Assembly (NCBI GenBank): GCA_038277395.1
Contig: CM076192.1
Location: 197,907,647-197,971,646 of the forward strand
Direction of reading: 5' to 3'
From: Dryocosmus kuriphilus
Lineage: Eukaryota > Arthropoda > Insecta > Hymenoptera > Cynipidae
Length of the DNA: 64,000 nucleotides
This document shows positions 55,180-64,000 of the stretch, piece after piece. Position numbers and translations under genes: made by a program. Numbering within the stretch: the stretch's first letter is position 1; each line of letters opens with the position of its first letter. A model generated the notes under the pieces. That model was not told where the DNA came from. It saw only the letters and a list, made by a program, of their open reading frames with translations, and searched no databases.

Positions 55180-57340
55180 TTTAAGGCCTTAAATTCCTTA
55201 CATCCCTTGAAATACATTAATCCCTTAAAATCCTTTAAAATACATAAAATTCCCTAAATCCTATATGTACCTAAAAATTACTTAAATTTCTTAAATCCCT
55301 TAAAACTACTTAATCCGCTAAAAATGTATAACCTTAAACCCTAAAAAGACCTAAAAGCCTTAATACTGCGAAAGAACTTTAAACCCTTATACTCTAAAAA
55401 TACCTTAAAACATCGTGAAATCTGCTAAAATACTCGAAGCCCTTAAGCCCTTAAAATCCCTTATTAAGCTTGAAATCCCTTAAATAGCATTCAATCCATT
55501 AAGCCCTCAATATCCATCCACTCTCTTCAAAATTGTTGAGTCTGTAAATTTTCATTTAATTCTAAAGGTACTGCTTTGAGTATAACACAATATAGAATAC
55601 CTTAAAATCCCTTAAGACACCCTAAAACCATTAAAACCCCGTGAATCGAATAAAACTCCTTAAAACTCTTAAAGTCGCTTACTCCTTTTAAAATATTTTA
55701 AAAGAACCTAATCCCCCTCAAAATATCTTAAAACACCTTAAATCTCTTTAAAACCTGAAACTCCCATAAGCATAATTAAAATCCCTTAAAGCCCTTAAAA
55801 CTTCTTAAATCTATTAAACCGTCAAAACTCCTTAATTCGCAAAAACGTTTTGAGTCTGCGAATTCTGATTTAATTCTTGAAGCTGCTGGTTTAAAGTTGC
55901 TACAGCCTTGAATCACACAAAATACCTCACAGTGCCGTAAAATCCCGAGAAATATTAAAAACCCTTAAAGTATTTAAACAGGTAAAATTCCCTCAAACAT
56001 TAAAACTCTGAAATACATCTAGCTCCCTTAAACACATTAAAATCCTTAAAACACTGAAAGCACTTAAAAAAGTTTAAAACCCCTTAAACTTTTAAAATAT
56101 TAAAATACCTTCAAAGATCCAAAATACCTTAAAGCTCTAAAATTCCCTAAAACATTCAGGAATCCTTCTAAACCTCTTAGATCACCTAAATTCATAAAAT
56201 CCTAAAACTGTTCAAATTCGTTCAAGCTCTTGAACCTCTTAAATCGCATGAAATATATTAATCCTTGAAAATCCCTTAGAATACTAAAAATTGATCAAAA
56301 CCTCTTAAAATCCATTAAACCCTTTAAGTCCCTTAAAATTTCTTAAAACCATTAAAATACTATAAAGTTACGTTAGTTCCTTATTTCATTTAATTCGCTT
56401 CAACTCAATTAATCCTTTAAGACCTTCAAACCCATAAAATCCAAAAAAGTCCCTAGATACCTCGAGACACCTAAATCCTTTAATAACATTAGACCATTAC
56501 AATTCCTTAAATTCTTTTAAGTATTTAAAACACTTAAAATACGTTAATTCCCTTACATTCTTTCAAAGCACTTAAAATCCCTTCAAACTTCTTAAAACCA
56601 ATAAAGACCCTCAATCCTCTTAAAATCCTTTACAGGCCCTTAAACCTCATTGAGCTTTCTTAAAACCCTTAGAAACCCTTAAATTCATTTGAAATCACAT
56701 AGGCAGACACAAAATCCTTTGAACCCCTTAAAAGCCCTTAAAATCTCATTAAAATCCATTACATTTTTTTATTCTCTTTGAATGCTCGAAGCTCTTTAAA
56801 TCACTTAAAACCTTTAAAATTGATTAAGATTACTTGAATTCCTTAAAAGCCCTTAATTACTTAAAACGTTAAAATTCCGAAAGTATTTAAAATCCCTAAA
56901 TGCCTTATAACATTTCAACCCCTATAAAACCCTTTAAACACTTAAAATCCTTTAAAGCCCTTGAAAATCTTAAAATCATTCTAATTCCTTAAACCGCTAA
57001 AACTCTTATAATAGTTTAAAACCTCTTAAGAACCTTTAAATTTCTTAAGACCCTTAAACTCCCTTAAAATTTCTTAAACTACTTACATTCTTTAAGATTC
57101 CTTCATCTCTTCAAAAATTTAATATCCTTAAAATCTTGAAATTTTCTAAATATTTTAAAACACTTAAAACCCTTAAACCTCTTTAAAACACATTAGACGT
57201 TGAAAATCTCTAAAGCGCTTCAAACTCTTAAAATAATTTTAAACCTCTAAAACCCCATATAACCCTTCTTAAAATCTCTTAATGTCCGTTAAATCCTACA
57301 ACATACCTTACAGCTCGTAGAACACTTAAAATCCTTTAAA
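55180..57340. repeat. Degenerate CTTAAAATCC-type block, copy 3
   Basis: Duplicate of 40,480-42,640. Two bases shorter near 56,936 (CCTTTAAACACTT against CCTTTAAAAACACTT). Otherwise identical where I compared. Confidence 0.9.
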
Positions 57341-57824
57341 ATTTGTGGAACATGAAATCTGATTTAATTTTTAATGCTACTGGAATTTAATGTTAAACCG
57401 TTTAAAATTCAGTAATATTTTTTCAACCTTTTTTGTTGTGCGATACGGAAAATCTTGATTTCTTTTGGGAATGAACAATTGGAAATGGACGCATTCAGGT
57501 AAACATGTTTCAGGAATTATGTATGTAATATTTGTTACAAAAGATAATTATAATAATCTTTTGCATTTGCATTTAAAGTGAGCGAAACACACGAACGTCA
57601 GAGATATCATATTAGTAAAGATGTTCCTTCTTTAACACGGAAACGTTGTTAAAATGAAGAAGACTAATTTTCTTTTAGGAATGACTTGCCACGATAAATG
57701 GCTGCAATATATTCTGTCTCTCACTACTTTTATCGGATATTGATGCTTTATTTATTATTCAAAAAAATATTGTAAAGGATGAACATATTTGTACTGAGAT
57801 TTTGAAGTTTTACGTATATATGTT

Positions 57825-58234
57825 AGATTTATTATACGCAGCCGTTAGAGAATCACATTTATTAAAGAATGCAATACCTGTTAAAGATTGCATGAAACAT
57901 TCAGTAAAAGAAGACTTAAAATTATTTTCCTTATTCTTTAAACTTCTCTGTTATGTATCAAAATTCAATTAGTAAAAGGAAAAAGCTTGCTTCAAGCACC
58001 TTCTTCTAAATTCTCAATTTTTTGAGACCCAGTTGAGTTCCATGTTTTTTATATAATTAAATTAACGAAATTTATTTGGACTAATTAAATAAAATTTAGT
58101 TTTGTTATCTTTAATGTTTTTTAAACGAATTGTAGAAATTTTTAGAAACTCACAAATGTAGAAACTTTAACAATTTTTTCTTATTCTTAAAGTTTAAAGT
58201 TAACAAATAATATAATTAGTGCGTTTCCATATTT

Positions 58235-58310
<76 letters not shown>

Positions 58311-58810
58311 TAGTTATGTATATTTGTGTGTTTATAAATATTTTATTTTAATAACTTACATATATTTTATTAAATTAAATAATTTATAACTTTCTAAAAA
58401 TTTCTTTTAAAACCCTTGAAATAAAAAAAAAAATTATAATTTCGTTTATCGAGTTTATACAATTAAAATTTGGTTAATTTCAAGAATTCGTTTAAAAAAA
58501 AGTAAGAATAAAAAAAAATCTAGCTTTTCATTTAGTTATTTTGAATAAACTTCTCTAGTTTAATTATATATGCAACCTATGGAATTCCACTAGGTTTCAA
58601 GAAATTGAGAATTTAAAAGAAGGCGCTTGAGCCAAATTTCTCTCTTTTACTAATTGAATTTTTATACACAACAGAGAAATTTAAAAAAAAGGAAAATAAT
58701 TTTAAGTGTTCCTTTACTTTCCTTTACTGAATGTTTCATGCAATCTTTAAAAATATTGTATTCTTTAATAATTGGGATTCTCTAACGGATGTGTATAATA
58801 AATCTAGCAT
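57825..58810. repeat. Compact inverted repeat around (TA)n, copy 3
   Basis: Duplicate of 43,130-44,120 with a different (TA)n length at 58,238-58,305. Confidence 0.8.
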
Positions 58811-60525
58811 GTACGAAAAATTTCAAACTCTGAGTACAAATATATTCATTTTTCATACTATTTTTACACACAAACATAGAAGATATGTTTTATATAATAA
58901 TATTTTAAACATAAAATTATTAAATGTCATTTTCCCTAATTTAAGTTCATTGAAAAACCCTTTGCCTTAACTTCTTTTTTAATGAATTATATATCATTTG
59001 AATTTACATTTACATTCTCATCAGAGAAAGTATTAGTTTTGTGTAAAATTTAACCCCCGCAGTTTTCATTAAAGTTCGTTAAACACCGGTTTTGACCATT
59101 GGTTATGGTTTTGTCCATCAAAAAAGGTTTTCACAAAATCAAAAAATCCATTTCGCAGATAACTAATGCGAGATTCAAGAAAAATAGTAGCTAGTAATAT
59201 TATTCCACTCAAAAGAACCTACAAATTTGCTTTTAGATATTTTTTGATAAAATGCACTGTTTTTGTTTTAACCGAGAAAACGTTATTAAAAATCCAAAAT
59301 TTAAACTTCCCGCTAAATTATGCAACATACGGAAAAAACGATAATAGCAAAGTTGTTTACCTGAAAAATATTTACAAATTTGCTCGCTATCGAATTTTTA
59401 CAACGAAGCCACTTGTACTTCGTAATTGTAAGTTTAAGCCATTTGAGGCTAAGCTGGAGAATTTTCGTCCCAAGTCAAGATTCTTCACCCAAAATCTTCA
59501 GTTCTTTCTGAAAATCGTACAAGTTTCAATGATTTGAGGTTATGATAAGAATTACCGGAACTATCCATTGTCAATCTAACCTCAAAGGGACCATTTTTGC
59601 ACTGGAAATGCGAAGAAGTCTATTCTGAGTCATATTAGGTGATAATTTTGATTGAAAAATCCTGATTTCTGTTGAAAATTCCCAAAACATAACCTCGAAT
59701 GGCTTAAGCCGAAACGTCCGCATTTTTAGTTTCGAAACATTTAAATCTCCACCAAAAAAAAATTAATTTCTTTCGGAATATTTAAGCTGAAACTAAAAAA
59801 AGATTAATTTTAAATAAAATTGTCGAATTTTCGGTTAGAAGAATGAATTTCCATTCGAAAATTTATAACTGATTAAAAAAATATGTTGTTTTAAGAAAAC
59901 ACTAGTTGTATTATCAACATTTTATTCTAAAAGAATGATTTTCCGTGGAATAATAATTCTCAATAACATCTGAAAATTTGAAAACAAATAAATAGTTTAA
60001 ATTCCACCCAGAAAATTCTTTCTCATCCAAAAATGAAACAGCTAATTTTTGAATAAAAAAATGATTAACTTTGACCGTTAATATTTGAATTTCCAACCAG
60101 GAAACATGACTTTTCGGGAAAAGATTAATTATTAATAAAATCCATGATTTTCCAAAAAAGAAGTCAAAGTTCCAGTTAAAGAAACGCATCAAAGTATACG
60201 AACAGACATTTCCAAAAGACTATAAGCCATATTTCTATTTTTGATTAAAAAAAATTTAGTTTTCAAAAAATAGTGAACTTTAAATAAAAAAAAGTTTTCA
60301 ACTGAATGTGGTGAATTCTTAAACGAAAATGTAAAAGTCGACATAAAACAACGAAAAAAATTTTCAACCAAAAATATATGTTTTTTTATGGGGTTTTTTT
60401 CATTTAATCATATTCTATTATTAGTCCACATTAAAGTTATCAAAATTTTAAATACTATATATCTGAGTATCTTATTAATAAAATACTATTTATTCTATAT
60501 TGAGTTTATATAATTTTTTAATTAC

Positions 60526-60555
60526 CTCTACTCTCCGTTGGGTTAGAAGATGATC
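60526..60555 (-). CDS. 30-nt microexon-like segment a, copy 2
   Basis: Identical to 45,834-45,863, with the same splice borders. Confidence 0.5.
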
Positions 60556-61245
60556 CTGAAAGAAGAAAATAAATATATTGTACTAATGAATTTTTTCAAC
60601 GAACTCAATTGTACTTTCGTACTTGCAACTTTAAGGCATTTGAGGCTATATTGGAGCATTTTCGCCCCGTGTTAATACTTTTCAACCAAAATGATCGGTT
60701 CTTTTAGAACAAAGATGGATCAGTTAATTAAATGAAAAAAGATTTATTTAGAAACCAAAATAGTTGAATTTTTAATTTAAAAAGCAGGATTTTCTGAAAA
60801 TACTAACACTCTCTTAAAATTTCAAAACAGAAAAATCCTTGAATTTACGCCCAAAAAATTATTTCTCATCCAAAAATGTAACAGCTAAATTTGGAGTAAA
60901 AAAAAAAGAATAAATTTGACAGACCATAGTTGAATTTTCAACCAAAAAACATGAATCTTCAAAAAAAATTAGTTTTTAACAAAATCCAAGACTTTCCAAA
61001 AGAGGAGTCAAAATTTCACACCAAGCAAATCTCTTAAAGTTAACGAAAAGGTATTTCCAAAGCAATATACACAATACTTTTATTTTTGATTTAAAAAATT
61101 TAAATTTCAACAAATTAGTGAATTTTTAATGAACAAAAATTTTCAGCTAATTATGGTTAGCAAAATTTTAAATCCTAGATTTAAGAGAATTTTATTTGAA
61201 ACTACTATTTATTTTTTATTATATTTTAAATCATGTTTTAATTAC

Positions 61246-61275
61246 CTCTCATCCCACTTGGCCGAGAAGATGATC
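61246..61275 (-). CDS. 30-nt microexon-like segment b, copy 2
   Basis: Identical to 46,557-46,586, with the same splice borders. Confidence 0.5.
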
Positions 61276-62437
61276 CTGAAAGAAAAGAATAGCGATTTTT
61301 GTTAACAAGTTTTTTTCAACGAACCGAATTGTACTTTCGTACTCGTAGGTTTAAACCATTTGAGGTTATGTAAGGGAATTTTCTCCCCAAATTAATATTT
61401 CTCTACAAAATCGTCAGTTCTTTTTGGTAAAAATTCATCTTTCTTGCGTGAAAATTTAACTACTTTGTTAAAGCTGGTGTTTTAGTACAGAAACTAAGCT
61501 GTTGCGTTGAAAACTAACTTTTAAAAAATTGAACTATTTTTGCTTGAAAACTTAATTATTTTGTTGAAATTGCAATATTTCAGCCGGTAAGGAAGCCAGT
61601 AAAGAAATACTCTCGAAACTAAAGAGTTTTTATTCTTATAAACAAACTTTTTAAATACCATCAAGAAGAATGCGTTAGTAACAGTTGCACACTTTTAAGA
61701 TATTATAGTTAAATTTTCAAAAAAATGATTAATTTTCAAGCAAAAGCAGTTGAATCAAAACGAAAAGAGAAAACTAAGGAGACGAATTTTCCACAAGATA
61801 GTTGAATTTTTAGCCGAAAGGAGACTTTTCAACAAAAATTTAAATATTTGAATGTCAAAAAAATATTTCAGTTTCTCATAAAAAAAGGATACATCATAAT
61901 AAAATAATTGTTCAATTACTATTCATCAAAGGTAAGGAAACATAAAGAACGGAAGTTTAATTTTGGACAGAAAAGGATAATTTTGAACAAAAAATACTTG
62001 ATTTTTCATCTAAAGGGCATAATTTTTCAAAAAAGATTAATTCTTAACAAACTCCATGATTTTAAAAAAATGTAGTTAAAACTCCGAACAAAAAGAATAT
62101 TTGAAAGTACAGCAAAAGAAAGTTCCAGATTACTGTAAACCATATTTGTATTTTTGTTTAGGGCAATCTAATTTTTGAACGAAAAAGGGCATTTTTATTA
62201 AAAAAAAGTTTTCAAATAAATATAATGAATTCTCAAACTAAGACGTGAAATTTGACTCAAAGTAAAAAGAAAAAATTTCCAAACAAAAATATATTTTTTA
62301 TGGCGTTTAATTAATTTAGTCATATTATTATTATCCCTCATTATCGTCATAAGATATTTAAATCCTATAGTTATGTGTATTTTATTAAATAATGGCTTTT
62401 TATTTTATTATGTAATTTGAATAATTTTTTAATAAAC

Positions 62438-62470
62438 TTGAAGGTATACTTGTTGGCGGCGACGGTGGGT
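62438..62470 (-). CDS. 33-nt microexon-like segment c, copy 2
   Basis: Identical to 47,749-47,781, with the same alternative donors. Confidence 0.45.
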
Positions 62471-62749
62471 CTGAAAAAAGGAAAATGGAGATGTTTTATT
62501 AACGAACTTTTTCAACGAACACAATTGTACTTACGTACACGTAAGTTTAAGCCATTTGATGTTTTGTCAGGGAATTTTCTCTTCAACTCAACATTTTCAA
62601 CCAAAATCATGAGCTTACAAGTTTCGATAATTTTAGGTTATGTTAAGGAATACCGAATCTCTCTTTTAGCAATCTAACTTCAAAAAAGCCCATTTTTGGA
62701 CTGGGTTTGTGAAAGTTGTCTATTTTATATTATATTAGGTGATTATATT

Positions 62750-64000
62750 GGTGTGTTGAAGAATCTTGATATCTGTTGAAAATTCCAACCATAACCTTGA
62801 ATGGCTTAGCCGAACAGTTCAAGTACCTAAGTTAAAAGGAAAAGCGAAGAGTTAAATTTTCAACAAAAAAGTAAATTTTTGATAAAGAACGCTTATATTC
62901 TCAACAAAAAAAATGAATTTTTAATGTAGTATTTCAGGGTTTTAACAAAGAAAATACCAATTCTTAATAAAATAGTCGAATTTTCAACTAAAAGGATGAA
63001 TTCTGTTTCGAAAATTTATGACTGTCATAAACCAAAAGATACCTTTTTTTATCCAATAATAGTTGAATCATCAACCTTGAAAGAATGTTCAACAATGCAA
63101 TTGAATTCCGGCTCACGAAACACAAATTGTCAACAAAAGAATTATTTTTCCGCAAAACAGTTGAAATTTCAACCAAAGATGAACTATTAACAAAATACTT
63201 GTATTTGCAAAAAAGGTGGTTAAATTTTCAACTAAAAAGGACGAGTTCTTAACCAAGAATGGAAGAGTTAATTGAATGATAAAAAGTTAATTTAGAAATA
63301 AAAATCCTTGAACTTTTAAAAAAATCATAATTTTCCGAAAAATATTAATTCTCAAAAAATCCTAAAACATGAAAAAAAAAACAGTTGAAATTCGACCCAA
63401 AAAATTATTCTTCAACCAAGAATGAAACAGCTAAATTTTGAGTAAGAAGAAAGATTAGATTTGACACAAAATATTTGAATTTTCAACCAGAAAGCATGAC
63501 TTTTCAAGAAAAGATTCCAACTTGAATTTCAAGTCAATTTCAATTTTCCTTTATTTCTCCTTCTTTAACATTCATTTTTTAATTAAAGTAATTTACATAT
63601 ATTATATTATTATGCGAACTTTATATTCATACTTTAACTTGTATTTCAAGTCCACTGCAATGATTTTTCCTTTATCTTTCCTTCTTTATTTTTCAGTTCT
63701 TTTATTTCAGAACAGATATATAAAAATTTCCTTCATCTGCCCTTCTTTATTTTTTAGAAATAAAGACATAGAGAAATTTTGATACTTTTTCTATAAGAAT
63801 AAAAGGAAGTTAAAACTGACTTGAAAATCAAGTTTAAATGTAAGTATAATATAACATATATAAATTACTTTATTTCAAACATGAAAAATAAAGAACGAAG
63901 AATAAAGGAAGGACCATTGGAATGGATGCAAACTTTCCTTTATTTTTATATGAACTATTTATTATTAAAGGAAATAATTTTTCCATTATATATAATATTT
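62750..64000. other. No gene; intron-like degenerate repeats
   Basis: Duplicate of about 48,060-49,310. CAACCAAAAA-type words, then the CTTGAATTTCAAG repeats from 63,517. A four-base insertion (GTGT) near 62,753 distinguishes it from copy 1. Confidence 0.6.

Larger units (their letters stand above)
51153..64000. repeat. 14.7-kb directly repeated unit, copy 2 (cut by window end)
   Basis: Repeats 36,456 onward, in the same order and orientation, for 12,848 bases to the window end. In copy coordinates the window stops at about 49,309, just before the long (TA)n at 49,316. Net length differences are small and lie in simple sequence. Confidence 0.95.

Overview
The window looks like nuclear DNA of an insect, possibly a hymenopteran. 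It is AT-rich and packed with degenerate transposable elements (BEL/Pao, a LINE, Polinton/Maverick-type genes). It contains exon-like segments with canonical AG/GT splice borders, and nothing resembles a bacterial operon. The host assignment is an inference; no single-copy host gene was recognised from end to end.

Layout. 1-4.3 kb: mostly unassigned, with a ~470-bp tandem repeat (1494-2700) followed directly by a tRNA 3' half that carries an encoded CCA. 4.3-13.1 kb: a composite repeat made of a conserved module, a ~76-bp minisatellite, 2.3 kb of degenerate CTTAAAATCC-like short repeats, and a large AT-rich inverted repeat. 13.1-16.3 kb: weak retroelement relics and a long (TA)n tract. 16.3-20.97 kb: a dead BEL/Pao retrotransposon with an internal partial duplication. 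20.99-22.28 kb: plus-strand relics of Polinton-type virion genes (adenovirus-type protease, capsid-like genes). 22.28-30.53 kb: an ~8.25-kb element with ~1.34-kb terminal inverted repeats, a broken type-B DNA polymerase gene on the plus strand, and the C-terminal end of a chromodomain integrase on the minus strand. 30.8-37.1 kb: a second copy of the composite repeat, split by a degenerate LINE (31.27-35.5 kb, minus strand). 36,456-51,152: a 14.7-kb unit, repeated directly from 51,153 to the window end and almost identical.

The most interesting signal is the promoter of the polymerase element. Perfect three-part heat-shock elements (GAATGTTCTAGAA and variants) are arrayed in the left TIR and just inside it, followed by TATAAAA and a TCAGTT initiator 31 bp downstream. 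This is the layout of a heat-shock gene promoter driving a self-synthesising transposon. The right TIR carries the mirror-image copies.

The second notable signal is in the 14.7-kb duplicated unit. On its minus strand are a 436-nt internal exon-like segment, a smaller acidic exon-like segment upstream of it, and three microexon-like segments (33, 30 and 30 nt). The microexons sit in internally repeated intronic sequence and share one open phase coding Ser/Pro-rich peptides. The differences I noticed between the two copies are indels in homopolymers or simple sequence, so either a very recent duplication or an assembly artefact is possible.
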